From positions 3,782,001-3,846,000 of the forward strand of contig OW051473.1 in NCBI GenBank assembly GCA_932521025.1: a stretch of 64,000 nt of DNA, read 5' to 3'. The translations under genes and the position numbers were made by a program. The DNA comes from Oscheius onirici. Taxonomy: Eukaryota > Nematoda > Chromadorea > Rhabditida > Rhabditidae. The notes under the pieces are model-generated. The model was not told where the DNA came from. It saw nothing but the letters and a program-made list of their open reading frames with translations, and did no database searches. Below are positions 24,150 through 35,951 of the stretch, piece after piece. How positions within the stretch are numbered: position 1 is the stretch's first letter; each line of letters begins with the position of its first letter.

Positions 24150-26504
24150 CTACATAAGAGAACAGTTGGACCGGACGGTATCCACAATCCCGCCTCGTTT
24201 CTTCTGTGTATAGAGTGCAGGAGCAGCTTCGGAAACCCACCAAGGTAAAGCTCTCTCTTGCGCGAGCTTCGACCGCTCAACATCAAACTCGAAAGAAGAG
24301 TCACCTTCTTTGACTGGAGATTCTACTGGGGCTGGGGCTGATGGTTCCTGAGAGCATGTTATAAGAAAAACTAGAGGAAAACCTGGTAACTATAGAGTCG
24401 AATTTCGGGTTGAGAAAGAACTCTTGGTGGTGTACTTCTCAAGACAGTTTCTCTCTTTTCGGCAATCCCTCTTCTAGCGGTGCCTTTTCTTCTGGGTACT
24501 CTGTCACACTTAAAAAAATAAGTTTTCGGAATAAAAAAGAAATACCTCATCTACTCCTTGATTCTCATCCTTTTCCAGTAGCTTCTCCGGATTGCTGTAA
24601 TTAACAACTGCCTTGATCGGGCTCAGATTGTATTCTGGGAGACTCTGGTATCCTTGTTTCTTATCCAATGTTGTCGAGGTTCTGTTGGGAACACGCCTGT
24701 TTTGCTGCTGAAACCAACAATTAGGAAAAAAGACAAACAAGGCAACCTGAAGAGCTTGCGAAGATGTTGATTGTTCATTCACTCCAGCCTTATCGGAGTT
24801 TAGCTTTCTCTTCTCCAGAACTTCCTTCAATTCAGTCTCGAAAGCAAGGTCGGCCTCTGAACATGTTTTCATCATTAAGTTTGCTAAAAATGCCCACTTC
24901 TCTTCCTGTATTTTTTTTGACGCGTATTAGGTGTTCTTTCAGAAGGTGTTCTGAAAATAGGCGCCTCCAATTCATCCTCCTCTTCATTTACTGGGTAAGT
25001 TTTCTTGGTAAACTTGTTCGTGAACTTCTTCACTAGTCGATTTCTAGAAAAAAATCTTACAAAAATTAAAATGTGGCCATACTTGAAGTCTCGTACATGT
25101 TGACGACTGCTCTCTTTCCTCAGAGTCGATCGGAGAATATTGACTCTTTCAATAGCTGTTTGTATGGCCGCCTTCCATTCCTTCAGGTTGTCGTAGTTAT
25201 CCGAAGTAACCATGATGCAGTGATCCTTGCAGTATATCTGAAAATCTTTTTGTTAAAATAAATTAAACGTTCGAACCAAAAGAGATCCCTCCAACTCATT
25301 GTACACAAGTCGGCAATTCTTCAAAGGTATGATGCAGGAACAGGTAAATTTTGGTGTTATGAAGCGTCGTTTTCCGTAGACCATGATGTCGTTGAATAGC
25401 CAAAACATTCTTTCATCGTGGGAATCAGATGACTGGCTGATCTGAATCAAACGCCTAACTTGAGAACTTAAATGCTCTATCACAATGTAGGAAAAAAACT
25501 CACTTTGTATAACGGTCCTTCTCTGATGATTCTTCTTCCTGGCGCCACAATTTGTCTGCCTAAATCTCTCTGGATTCTGTAGAGCTGCTGCTGATTTTCA
25601 AAATCTCTGATGCAAGACTCGGTCAGCTCGGTGATTTCGTCAATTTTGTTCAAGACATCTAAAGAGGGTATAGACTTTTTAATAAGAGCTTACCGTCAAG
25701 ATGTTGTTGTTCAATAGGACACGGTGAATTATCCTTCATCTTTGATAGAAGCATAATGTATCGTGGGAGCCTTTGGATTGGCATAATCATCAGCGCCATC
25801 AAACTGTTGCCCTGACAAGGAGGTTTCAGTTGTTGCCGCGAAATGAGATCGTTGAAAACTTCAGAATTGGCTGACAGTTCCTGAAAATCGAAAATGAGAA
25901 AAGGTAAAAGTGAAATCTTGCGTCGTAGGCCTTGATAATGTTGGGATAATTTCGGGCGTAGGCCGAATAACTCTTCAAAAACGGAGATATTTTGTTGAAA
26001 GCTGCCGGCACTGAAGATTTTCTCAGCTCACGTAGAAGTTCTTTGTTCACATTGTAGATCGTTGGAATTTCAGCAAACATGTCTCGAAGATGAGTCTTCT
26101 TAATTCCAGAGTTCTTGTTGCTGGCCCGCATGTCTTCCAAAGCATCCATAAAAAACTAACGCAATAAAAGAAAGCTAAGATGATTCTCACCCGTTGAACA
26201 GTCAGCAAAAACTTCAGGTACATCCTTTCCGAGTCATAGAGCTCCTGTTTAGCACTGTGGAACTGCCGTTCCTCAAAGGTTGAATTCGCTGGGATCGTAA
26301 AACAAAAACGTTTCAATTCTTGAATTTCCGCGGTCCATATAACCTGTTTTGTCATAAAATGTGATCGGCAAGACAAAATCTTACCTGACTCGGAAAGGAA
26401 CCTTCCAAATCCATCTCATTGTTGCTCATATCTCCAAATCCAAACACAGGATGCTCATCGGTGGCACTCTGCTCTTCAACGGTCCGTCGAAGCAATGATT
26501 CCAT
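24150..26504 (-). CDS. Rho guanine-nucleotide exchange factor (DH-PH)
   Basis: Twelve exons encode about 632 residues: 26504-26385, 26343-26191, 26155-25922, 25880-25694, 25658-25504, 25474-25277, 25237-25083, 25043-24992, 24905-24747, 24707-24546, 24508-24383 and 24347-24150. A DH domain spans about residues 65-250: it starts at KQELYDSERMYLKFL and contains the hallmark IMPIQRLPRYIMLL. A PH domain follows at about 275-400 (REGPLYK, RMFWLFNDIMVYGK, LKEWKAAIQ with the conserved C-terminal Trp). The C-terminal third is basic then polar with no known domain. The expected role is to load GTP on a Rho-family GTPase at membranes. It resembles FGD/ARHGEF39-type factors, but I cannot assign a specific ortholog. 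Intron 3 (25921-25881) starts with GC rather than GT (GAC|GCAAGA). The start codon lies two bases after an acceptor (TTTTAAG), fitting trans-splicing. Confidence 0.83.
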
Positions 26505-26867
26505 CACTTAAAATGCAAATAGTTTGAAAATACCGTGAGAAGAGTAACAATAATAAAATCGATATGCCAAGGATCGCAACCACTGCATAGTGGTCATTAT
26601 GCAGCTCTGTTTTAGCCGCCACAATGCGCATTTGAATGTAGTCTTTTCGCGCTAACGTCAGTTGATCCATAGCAGCGGAGCACAATTTCTAGTATCAGAA
26701 AATGAAGTAAATACCCTGAAAAATAATGAAAATACAATTATTTTCTCGTTTTTGAGATCAAACTTGAAGAGAATGTTAATTATTAACAATGTTAATTGCG
26801 AAGATAAGGATTTCAAATGCGGTACAGTTTTCGTGCTTGTTGTCAACATAGCATTGTCATATTGCAA

Positions 26868-26913
26868 TTTTTGATATTTTCGGTATGTTTTTTCATACCG
26901 AAAATATCAAAAA
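26868..26913. repeat. Perfect 20-bp inverted repeat
   Basis: Arms 26868-26887 and 26894-26913 are perfect reverse complements separated by a six-T spacer. The stem is AT-rich with a CGGTATG tip. It lies about 360 bp upstream of the RhoGEF start. Confidence 0.9.
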
Positions 26914-27300
26914 TCTTCAAAATACATATGTGTGTTGAATTAATGACAATGAGAGCGTCAAATTTTCTAATGATTTCAGTTCCAGTCAGACGACTTCGTC
27001 GTCAGACGGCGTCCTAACGCCATATTTTTCGACCTGATTCTTACAGTTCTCTAAAGCTTTCTACTTCCCTCTGACAGAGTAAAATCCAAGTTCAAAAGTT
27101 ACTTACTATATAATCCTGACAGCTCTCTCTTGACTTGCTACGACTATTCTCGTGGCCATGGACAAACAGACAGAGTCTACCACAGTCATCATAGCTTTTT
27201 AATCGTTTATATATTTTTTAACCCTAGTACATTTGTTGTGGATTGCTGCGTTCTGACAGAAGTTTGTGATTTCATTTAAGGTAAAATATCAGATTAACAC

Positions 27301-27306
27301 TTTATT
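27301..27306 (-). terminator. Poly(A) signal, small secreted-protein gene
   Basis: AATAAA on the minus strand, 22 bp after the stop codon. Confidence 0.5.
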
Positions 27307-27327
27307 CACAGATTATGAGATCGGTAT

Positions 27328-27763
27328 TCACAGGTTGTTGATTTTTCCGGGCTCCATGTTTCGGGTGCTGCACTTGTCCTCCATTGCCTTGGCTACATAG
27401 GAGATCTTCTTTAGATCAGTAGCAAAGCTGAAATCGCGGTTAACTGGTTTATATTCCGGATTATACCTGTCGGCGCTGCTGAATCTGTTGAGTGCCTGGT
27501 AGTACATTTCCTCCAGAACACAGATTCTGGGAAGAAGTTCGTGTTCGCAGATCTGCCAATCGTCAGCTGTTTTTATGGCGGTAACGATATGATTGAGGTT
27601 GAATGGCCAGGAGATTACGCCGTTGAAAAAGGAACGTATGCTCTGAATTGGCTAAATGAGCTTGGTGAAGATTAACACGTACCCGAACATGCCATTCGGT
27701 GCAGTCTCTGATTGACATACCGGTCACGCTAACTACCAAAAGAGTGAGAATGATGGCCTTCAT
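27328..27763 (-). CDS. Small secreted protein of unknown function
   Basis: Three exons (27763-27683, 27651-27467, 27427-27328) encode 121 residues. It begins with a clear signal peptide (MKAIILTLLVVSVTGMS) and the mature part has four cysteines (DCTEW, QICEH, RICVLEE, DKCSTR), enough for two disulfides. An aromatic/hydrophobic helix-like stretch (FFNGVISWPFNL) follows the first cysteine. I do not recognise the family. An acceptor (AAATTCAG) lies one base before the ATG. The layout and size suit a secreted or cuticle/hypodermis-associated nematode protein, but no function can be assigned from the sequence. Confidence 0.75.
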
Positions 27764-28384
27764 CCTGAATTTAATTAAAATGTATCGCGTTAAAATGAAG
27801 GACAAAAAGTATGAAAAGTGGTTATGAAAACCCCGTTTGTTTGGGTCATTTCTTGCTGCCCTTTGCATTAACACCTTACGAACTGCAAAGACTTATTTTA
27901 CAACAAAAAACCCTCGACGTTGACTTTAACGTAACATTTGCTGCGAGCTTATGTCGAGATTGGCCTTACAATGTGGTTCCGATTTCGACTCAGAGACTAT
28001 GTGATCGAGGAGTAGCAGACAATGATGAATACATGTGTAACAGGGGTCAGTTGAGCATAATACGCTCGAAGACTCCTATGTTCCCACGAAGCACCTCCTC
28101 CCAAGTCGAACCATTCCCATTTCAATAGTCTAATCAAAAAGCTAACAACTGAGATCACTTTCCACTTCTTGATCATTGGACAAACTTAACAATAAGATTT
28201 CCTCAAAAACAACCAAGGCTTTTATCATGGTCAGCTATTGATTTGTTAGTCATTCGCGGCCGTGGTCAAACAACGTCTCTCTACCATGCCACGAGCCAGG
28301 TAACTTGTTTGCATAACCCCGAGGATCTTCTCCATGTGCTCCTTATAGCTCTTCATCTAGCCAATATATTTTTCTAGAAAACAT
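27764..28384. other. Shared upstream region, divergent genes
   Basis: Lies between the starts of the secreted-protein gene (-) and the tetraspanin gene (+), so both promoters are probably here. An acceptor TTTTTCTAG ends about ten bases before the tetraspanin ATG. The 105-codon open frame at 27811-28128 has no recognisable features and is not called. Confidence 0.5.
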
Positions 28385-30730
28385 ATGTCTGTGGAAAGAG
28401 CTGGCTCAGGCTGCCTCAAAGTTTCATTAATTTTGTATACATTAATATTTTGGGTACGTTTTTTCTCGCTAGTTCCTAATTTGTTTTTAGGCTTCCGGAT
28501 TTGGACTAATATTCCTTGGATTTTATGTAATTTTCGAGCCAAAAAGAAGCTACGTACTAGACTTCGTTGATTTTTCGGAAGACGACCCACTACTTGTAAG
28601 TGTTTTATTACTTTCGATGGAGACAATTTATTGAAGACATTCGCTGCTTATACGGCTATTGTTGCCGGAATTTCAACTCTTCTCATAGGGTTCATCGGCT
28701 TTTTCGGAGCACTGAATCGAATGAAATGTCTTCTTGTTGGAGTAAGTCATAGAGGATCCGTTAAAGAAGAAACTTTTTCAGTTTATGTTTTGCTTAATAG
28801 GCCTATTCTTGGCGGATGTCGCAATTGGTACTTTGGCCTTAGTTTACAAAGGAAAGGTGAGTTCAAGTGATGCTATATAAATGGCGTTTCTTTGTAGTTT
28901 TCCGATGACCGCATGACTGTCTATTTGACCAATTTGACTAACAACCGATATTCAAGAGATAAATGGGTCAAGCCGCTCTTGGATACTGTCCAGTTCTATG
29001 TAAGTTTGTCTCAACTTTACATCTGTTTTTGTTTTTTTGCTTTTCTTTGTGGTGATTTTTATTTAACGTACTTGAATGTCATCTTGTTCTTGCTTACCAA
29101 GGTGTGCCGCATAATCTACAAAACGTACAAGGATACTTTCAAGATCGCTCAACCTAATTCTACCTTCCACGAGAATCTAAGAAGAGTTGTGAAATTCGAG
29201 TATGGTGTCTCGTTGGAGATTGAGAAAAATCGAAAAGTCACCAATATGGTCAACAGATTGCAATTCTACGTAACAAAACCTACTGGAAAGCTATTTTTCC
29301 GTAATTGTAGGAGCAGTGCTGTGGCGCAATGTCCTCAGACGACTATTTGGGTAGCTCTTGGATGGCCTCGATGACCGGCGACCCTGCTTATGAAGACGTC
29401 GATCCTCCGCTCGTTCCCGAGTCGTGTTGCAAGCAAATCGCAGGAGCTTCCCCATTGAACCCTGTCGCAAGAAGCCAGGCAAGATGTCAACAGCCGGAAT
29501 CGGACAATAAATGGAGATTCACTACGGTTCGTGAGGGGGATAGAGGGCTACTCGTTCTTGGTTACCTGGAAACTGCGAATTGGGAGGAGCTGCGCAAAAC
29601 AGATGAATAACAAGAGGGTGCTGCACGCATTTAAAAGGTTTTTCTGCGCAGAAAAAGTCTGAAGCAGGCATGCGATGCTAGAATCCGAGAGCCGGGGAAA
29701 CAGCTGACTAAAAATTGAAGTCGAAGCAGAACCGTGGGCGATAATGAATCTAGATTGGAGAGTAATGTTAATCTGCTATAAACTGGTGAGAACAAATTGT
29801 CCTCCTGAGAAGATAATCTGGATGCACGAAAGTACACAGCCAAGGCGCAAGGTTCAATTAAACAGAATGCGTGTGCTCATAAAACGGAAAAAATACAATA
29901 ATCTGAATTCCCAAATGGAATTCGAGAAGTTGGCAATGCAATCTGGACCGTCAGGAAGATATCTAGCACGAGAAGGAAGCACCCTGCTAATTTCCGGAAA
30001 GGGATTGGAAACGTTTTTTGCAGAATGCCATGAACTAACCTAATTAACTTACTACAAAGGTATCATTAATGTCCAATAAAAAATTCTGAACAACGAACGT
30101 CTACAATATTCTTGTGTATTTATGCTTTACAACAAACTAATATGTTCAGCAAAAATGTTGTGGAGGTGCCGGCCCATATGACTACTACAACTCTTTTTGG
30201 TACATAACTAACACTGATCGAGGAACTCGCTCCTTTGTCCCGTCCTCCTGTTGCAAACAAGCCCAAGCTGGTCGAGCTTGGGCCGTCGTTCCTGTTGATC
30301 CTATGTGTACTACGTACTTCTACTATTCGAATCCATTCAACAGTTCAGTCAATATAGAAGTAGGTTTGAGGAAAGGGGACAGAAACGAGTGAAGTTCATG
30401 CAGCAACGAAAGCAAATGACATGGAAAAGCTCAATGGGTGGTCGCAAAAAAAGTAGCACCCTGCCATATGAGACTAATTTGTCAGGGCAACTTTTTAGGC
30501 GTCTGACTGCGAAGGAAACCTTATATCTTTCAGGGATGCAATGAGAAGATGCTCAAGTGGTTTGACGAACAGACAATCATTTTTGCCAGTGTTGGATTCA
30601 GTTTCGCCGGACTCATGGTATGCTTCACTTCGAGATCAACACAAACAGAATTCAGATGATTGGAATTATTTTGACTCTCTGTCTCTGCAACAGCATTGTC
30701 TACTATGTTCACATCGACCAGGACTACTGA
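28385..30730 (+). CDS. Tetraspanin with alternative large-loop exons
   Basis: Common exons are 28385-28453, 28491-28595, 28637-28741, 28782-28856, 30534-30617 and 30656-30730. They encode four membrane helices: CLKVSLILYTLIFW..., TAIVAGISTLLIGFIGFFG, FMFCLIGLFLADVAIG and TIIFASVGFSFAGLMMIG. Between TM3 and TM4 lie two sets of exons for the large extracellular loop. Set A is 28898-28999 plus 30150-30359; set B is 29102-29269 plus 29311-29526. The first member of each ends in QFY and the second member starts with the tetraspanin signature (QKCCGG in A, EQCCGA in B), followed by PSSCCK or PESCCK. All junctions are phase 0. Set A gives about 274 residues and set B about 298. The start of exon 29102 is uncertain: an acceptor at 29131/29132 also keeps frame. 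Tetraspanins organise partner proteins in membrane microdomains, and the loop carries partner specificity. The fourth loop cysteine pair is completed by GC in the common exon. Confidence 0.85.
29527..30149 (+). other. Tetraspanin intron between loop-exon sets
   Basis: It separates exon B2 from exon A2. The 99-codon open frame at 29744-30043 is basic and has no cysteines in a tetraspanin pattern, so I do not treat it as another loop exon. An AATAAA occurs at 30075-30080 and could end a truncated transcript. Confidence 0.4.
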
Positions 30731-30937
30731 TGATTCAAAAAGTGTTTACCTCGCCTCACCTATCGATCTTCACGAGTATCTCATGCAGTATAATGAAACA
30801 AAATTCTTTCCATCAGTTTTGCTTGCTGTTGATTCCTTAAAATCCCGCGTTACAGCTTTTTTCGAATCCTATCCACTTTCTCGGGTCAATTGTTTTTTGC
30901 ACGCAAAACATGAAAGTGGAGTGGGTCAGTTTGTTCC

Positions 30938-30944
30938 TATAAAA
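30938..30944 (+). promoter_or_regulatory. TATA box of cuticle collagen gene
   Basis: TATAAAA lies 32 bp upstream of the collagen start codon, so the collagen probably has its own promoter with a very short leader, despite lying only 245 bp after the tetraspanin gene. Confidence 0.6.
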
Positions 30945-30975
30945 GGAAAGCAAAATCAGCAAATGTTCTGTCAGC

Positions 30976-32006
30976 ATGAAGAGTTCATCGGTTGTTCTTC
31001 TCACCTTCTCTTTCTGCGCTGTCATAATCTCCACCTCCCTCTTTGTAATCGGTTCTCTGTTCTACGAAGCACAAACATTGCTATCAGATTCTCTTCACAA
31101 AATTAACGAGTTTAAGGTAGGTCTCGAAAAACACCTAAACTTTCGTTTCCAGTTTGTTGCTGATGATGCCTGGAATACAATGACTCAGACCCAAGGCCAC
31201 TTCATTTTTCGACCAAAACGATCAGAAGACGTATGTAGCTGTGTGCTAGACGGACAAAACCCTTGTCCAGTTGGAGAGCCGGGGCGCAAAGGGAACCCTG
31301 GAGCAGTTGGTGAAGCGGGAAAGCCTGGTGGAAAGGGCAAACGTGGTGCACCTGGACTTGGCTTGCAAGATCGCCCTGGAGGATGTGTCAGTTCTGCTCC
31401 CATATTCTGTCAAATATTGTTTTTAGATTCTATGCCCGGCTGGACCAGAAGGCCCGAAGGGAGAGCCAGGACCCATAGGAGAACGCGGACTTGATGGTAA
31501 AAACGGACAACCTGGCGGAATCCAGGGCCCGCCAGGCCCTGGAGGGGATCAGGGCGAGAAAGGAAGCATCGGTTCGAAAGGACTAAAAGGAAATCGAGGA
31601 TTGGACGGTGGTCAGTGTCCTAAGCCAAACCCTGGGCGTCCAGGAGTTCGAGGTATAGTTCAAACTTCTTGTATAATGTGTAATTCGACTTTAAGGACCG
31701 CGTGGAGCTCGCGGAGAACCAGGACCAGATGGCAATGAAGGGGTGGAGGGCAACCCAGGTCGTGAAGGTTATATTGGCTTGTCTGGTATGGACGGAGTGG
31801 ACGGCATGGACGGCGAACCGGGCTCGTTTGGAGACGCTGGATTACCGGGAGGAGACGCCAGCTACTGTCGATGTCCGCATCGCTCTATTCTAGACGTAGG
31901 GATGATTCCAGAAGAAGTGAATGCAACTTATCGAATGAACGAAGAAGAAAGGAAAAAACGACTTGAGCACGACCAAATACCCAAACCGTATATTGTTTAC
32001 CATTAG
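30976..32006 (+). CDS. Cuticle collagen
   Basis: Four exons (30976-31116, 31153-31386, 31427-31652, 31696-32006) encode 303 residues. The N-terminus has a hydrophobic anchor (LTFSFCAVIISTSLFVIGSL). A furin-type processing site RPKR falls at about residues 67-70. Gly-X-Y tracts follow, interrupted at cysteine clusters: CSC then NPC, GGC followed by ILCPAGPEG, GGQCPKPNPG and finally YCRCPH. After the last cluster the chain ends in a charged, non-collagenous tail of about 46 residues. This is the standard design of nematode cuticular collagens, which are cleaved, trimerised and disulfide-linked in the cuticle. I cannot assign a specific col gene. Exon joins fall inside Gly-X-Y runs and keep phase. 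Confidence 0.92.
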
Positions 32007-33389
32007 GCTAAATCTCTGTTCAATTTCCTCTTACTAATAATATTCAGAGGTGACCAGTTGTCTATATTCATCGGTTAGGTTCTTAACCTCGAATTCAAAG
32101 CTGCCAAGTAGAAACAGTAAAGTTTCAGGGAATTTCTGCTGCATGAAGATACAGACTGAGATGACTGCTTGAGTCAAGAATTTTTCAAATTTTTCTCAAC
32201 CTTTCCACGCTGTCGGGTTAACCTTTTATCACATATGTCTACGAATGGATGGTTGAACGCCTCTTGCCATTTCTTCACCTATAGTTTTTCAGAACTTTAA
32301 TTTCTCGCGTAAATGTTTTCCACGACATGCTAAAATTACGTTTTACAGTGTACTAACCGATAAGATTAGAAAATAGCTGTGTCCTGTTCCCATCAAATAT
32401 TGTGTCTGGCTTTACATAATGTTTCCGCAAAGCAGCAAGTTTTGCTGATTTTATGGGTGGGCGATACTGCAGATTATGTACCTTTTCATGTAACAAACGT
32501 TCGGCAGTAGGCAACTAAAAATATTTTGCTCGGTTTTGCAACGACCTTGCAAAGTTTTGAAGTGAAAATATTACGAAACTCAAAATCTTTTCCTTTGAAC
32601 AAATAAAATATTTTTGACTGTCATTCGACCAAATTGTTTTAAAACTTGACAAAACTGATAAGGGCTGTTTAAAAAACGTTCTGAACACATTAGGCTGTGT
32701 TGTTTGCGCCCTAAGTATTCGGAAGCTAATCAGAAAGAGCGGAGGCCGGTGTTGACTGCGGCGGTCAATGCCGCCTGATGCACATGCTCCAGCCAGTAGG
32801 CATAGCTGTGCGGTTATTTGTCAGCTGGCGAAGCGCCAGACGGCGTCTCGCTAAACAAAGGTCGTTCCTCTCATCAGTCCGGCAAATGATCTGGAATAGC
32901 TTATTCACATCCTCGTCCTTTCATTATAATCGATTAGAGAACCCTGCTGCTCGAGTACGCTGGGAGAAAAGAGCAGCTGACCTATCCTCGTCTACTCCCA
33001 GGTCACTATTTGTTCTAGTTCGTATTTGCACAACGCTTCGAAATTTTTCGAATGAGTAAGAAAGTGAAATGCCTTTTTCCCTGCTAATTATTGCCCTTTC
33101 ATGAAAACCAAAAACAAATTGCATTTTTATTTCATTCAGCGTTCTCCCCTATTTTTCCCCATGCGTTCCGTTTCGCCGTATTGTTGTCATGACGATTTTT
33201 CGCAGTCATAAAAGCCAGATCTGCCCAAAAATCCTCTTTTCATTCGTTCAAGATTTCGAAAAGCGCTCACTTTGTTTATTGCTGCTCTTAATCATGGGGC
33301 GTGGCTCTACCTGTGTTTAAAATGGAAAAACAATCTTCCATCATTTCAGCTTTTCTCATCCCCTAACATCACAATTTCAGCGGTCCACT
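32007..33389. other. Intergenic region, no gene
   Basis: AT-rich, between the collagen and the first amino-acid transporter. The only sizeable open frames (32778-33059 plus, 32924-33124 minus) overlap each other and show no domain. An acceptor TTTCAG ends at 33380, nine bases before the transporter ATG. Confidence 0.5.
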
Positions 33390-35354
33390 ATGGACGTCGA
33401 ACGCGAGAAGAGTAACCAGATGGGCCTGCTAGCCTGCATATCATACGTTGTAGGTAAGTAAATTAAACTTTCGAGAAGGATATAATTGTCTATTGAGTTA
33501 CTGACATTTTAGGCAATGTTATTGGATCGGGTATCTTCATCACCCCGGGTAGTGTCCTTCAGCAGGCTGGCTCTTACGGAATGTCTTTGGTCATCTGGGC
33601 AGTCTGTGGACTAATCAGCCTGTTAGGTAAGTCAATAACTTCTACTTTTTAGTTTTTTTTTCAGGTGGAATCGCTTACATCGAACTTGGAACCGGCATTC
33701 CCTCAGATGGAGGAGACTTTGCGTATGCCACTTTTGTCGGTTGGAACGTAAGTCACAACTTTTACATCATTTTTGGTCACTTTTAGCATATTGCGTTTGC
33801 CTTTATGTTCGTTAGCGCCATCTTGACGTACCCAGCCTCGACCGCTGTCCAAGCGGTCACCTTTGGACAATACATGACAAATGGAATCCTCCAATTTGTG
33901 AATGTGAATCCCGGAACGGAAACGCTGCTCACTTATTCTATTGGAATAGCGCTTTTGGGTAAATTCAATCGCGTTTGTTTATCTTTTGTTTATCTCTAGT
34001 CCTTTGTACGTGGATCAATATGTACTCTCAATCAAAATATGGCGGCTACTTTCAAATCGTTGTCACAGCTGCCAAAGGGCTCATCCTCCTTGTGGTCATT
34101 GTCATTGGAGGCATCCGATTTTTCACTGGAGGTATTATACACATCTTACCAAGATAATTATGTGTTCATAGAGGCCAGCGAAAACCTTGCTCGTCCCTTC
34201 GAAGGATCTCATTACGGAATTGGCACCCTCGTAATGGCAGCCTATGGTGGTTTGTGGTCCTATGCCGGCTGGGACATTTTGAACTATGGAGCACCTGCGG
34301 TCAAAAACCCACGAGTGTAAGCGACAAAGTAGAAATCGGAGAATGATGATTCAGATCGCTGCCCGTTAGTCTCATCGGTGGACTCGCCTTTGTAACCACT
34401 GTCTACGTCCTGACTAATTTCTCCTTTGTTGCTGTCCTGGGACCATCCGTCATGAAGAACAGCACGGCCGTCGCAAATGTGAGCTTTCCTTCAAAACCAA
34501 AATAGAACTTTTGAAGGACTTTGCTGGGACTTCCATGGGCTCGCTTGCGGTGGTCATTCCATTCTTCACGGCCATTCTTCTTCTCGGATCGTTGAACGCT
34601 AACATCTTCTGTTCTTCCAGGTAAGCAAGTCATTTTTTTTATTCTTATCAAGCTGTATAGAATTCTACTTGAGGCTGCAAGAGAGGGCCACCTTTTTGAG
34701 ATCCTGAGCGCCGTACACAAACGAAGCGGTAGTCCTCGAGCTGCTCTTGTTTTCCAGGTAGCTTAAGCATCAACTTTTCACATTTTGTTATTGCAGTTCA
34801 TGATTTCTCTGATTTTCACGCAATTCAACGTCGAAACCCTCATCAACTATGTTTCGTTTATCATTTACGGACAGAAGTGCATTACCATGGCTGCCCTTTT
34901 CTACATTCGATACAGTCAGAAGGAAGTTGACCCTGGTAAAATGCGTTTCTCATGCTAATTAATAATGGATTGCAGGAGTTATGCGTGTCCCTATCGTCGT
35001 CTCAGTTTTCTTCTTCGCCATTTGCTTGGTTCTGGTCACTATTCCGTTCTACACTGATCTTCTGGTAAGTATTCCAAAACAAAAATCAACAAAACTGTTC
35101 AGATGTCAACCCTTGGATTGGTAGGAGTTTCTCTGTCCATGGTCCTGTACCACTTCCTGGTCAAGAAGAAGATGCGACCTCCCATGTACGTCTCCATGTC
35201 AGGTTTGTTATGTTCTCTGGCCCCTAACACCTCTGCGTTTATAGGCGCAATCAATACCGTCCTGCTAAAACTGCTAGATGCCGAGATTGCCCAAAAGGAG
35301 GAGGCTGTACAAGTTCAGACTATTCCTGAGTCGACGGAGCTTCTTGATAAGTAG
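33390..35354 (+). CDS. LAT-family amino-acid transporter, first tandem copy
   Basis: Thirteen exons (33390-33453, 33513-33626, 33665-33747, 33787-33958, 34000-34131, 34172-34316, 34355-34478, 34517-34620, 34661-34757, 34797-34935, 34976-35064, 35103-35202, 35245-35354) encode 490 residues. It has about twelve hydrophobic helices of the APC/LAT type, with GSGIFITPG in TM1, [16 protein letters not shown] and [20 protein letters not shown]. Members exchange neutral or other amino acids at the plasma membrane. The loop after the third helix ([15 protein letters not shown]) lacks the cysteine that joins classical LATs to a heavy chain, as in the AAT-4 to AAT-9 group of C. elegans. So it probably works without a heavy chain, which is inference. 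An acceptor at 33379-33380 suggests trans-splicing. Its paralog lies 600 bp downstream. Confidence 0.9.
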
Positions 35355-35951
35355 TAGACCAACTTCTTATCTTTGTTTTCTCTTTCTTGTTGTCCATAAC
35401 ATTCCCACACCTTTAAGCACTTCCTTCTTACAGGTACAAATTGCACAAACCGCGAAATGCAGGTCCATTTGCCTTAAAATTTCCATAATTACCTACAGAG
35501 TTTTATTAAATTTTCGGTTAATAAAATCGTTTATGAATTTTCCTAATGGTTGTGTTTTTCGTAGGGAGTGAAAACGACCTTGATAGCGTAACGATCGCTT
35601 TGGATGACTAATGAACTCTGTCTGACAGTAGAAAGGCGACAGTAGCGTTTTGCACTCTTCTTCACACCCGAAAAACTTTTCAGGTCTGTTATAATATATA
35701 ATAGTCTTATTGGGATCTCTATTGATTAATCATCAACGTACTCAAAATGAACCTGCTCGTAAAAATGGAGTAAAACCTACTGTCCTTTTTATCAAGATGG
35801 ACATATGGAGGTGCGCCATATCAATGATAAAACCGCCTATCACACACTGGACTGCCGTTAACATTTAACAAAAGTTGTTCAACCTTTCACACTCTTTCTC
35901 TTTCTTTCTGTCGCTAATTAAATTATTTTAAAGAATTTTGTTCAGAAAGGT
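35355..35951. other. Gap between tandem transporter genes
   Basis: 600 bp with no gene. AATAAA is at 35520-35525, and a CTTTCT-rich tract precedes the acceptor TTGTTCAG that ends at 35945, just before the second transporter start. Confidence 0.5.

Larger units (their letters stand above)
26507..27327. other. Region upstream of RhoGEF, with hairpin
   Basis: Holds the perfect inverted repeat at 26868-26913 and a 64-codon open frame (26670 down to 26476) with one hydrophobic stretch that overlaps the first RhoGEF exon. No supported gene. TTTATT at 27301-27306 is the poly(A) signal of the secreted-protein gene read on the minus strand. Confidence 0.45.

Noticed and set aside
24921-24991. Read-through of the RhoGEF intron giving a polar tail ending RKRSGHF
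   Set aside because: A frame-preserving splice from 24992 to 24905 gives a longer continuation through four more exons. The read-through could still be a minor isoform.
26476-26670. A 64-codon minus-strand frame with one hydrophobic segment (HYAVVAILGISILLLLLFSRYF) overlapping the first RhoGEF exon
   Set aside because: It could be a small membrane protein or a 5' exon of the RhoGEF, but splicing at its only good donor puts the RhoGEF out of frame, and there is no recognisable family.
29744-30043. A 99-codon frame in the tetraspanin intron, considered as a further loop exon
   Set aside because: It lacks the CCG motif and loop cysteines and has no acceptor/donor pair in the right phase.
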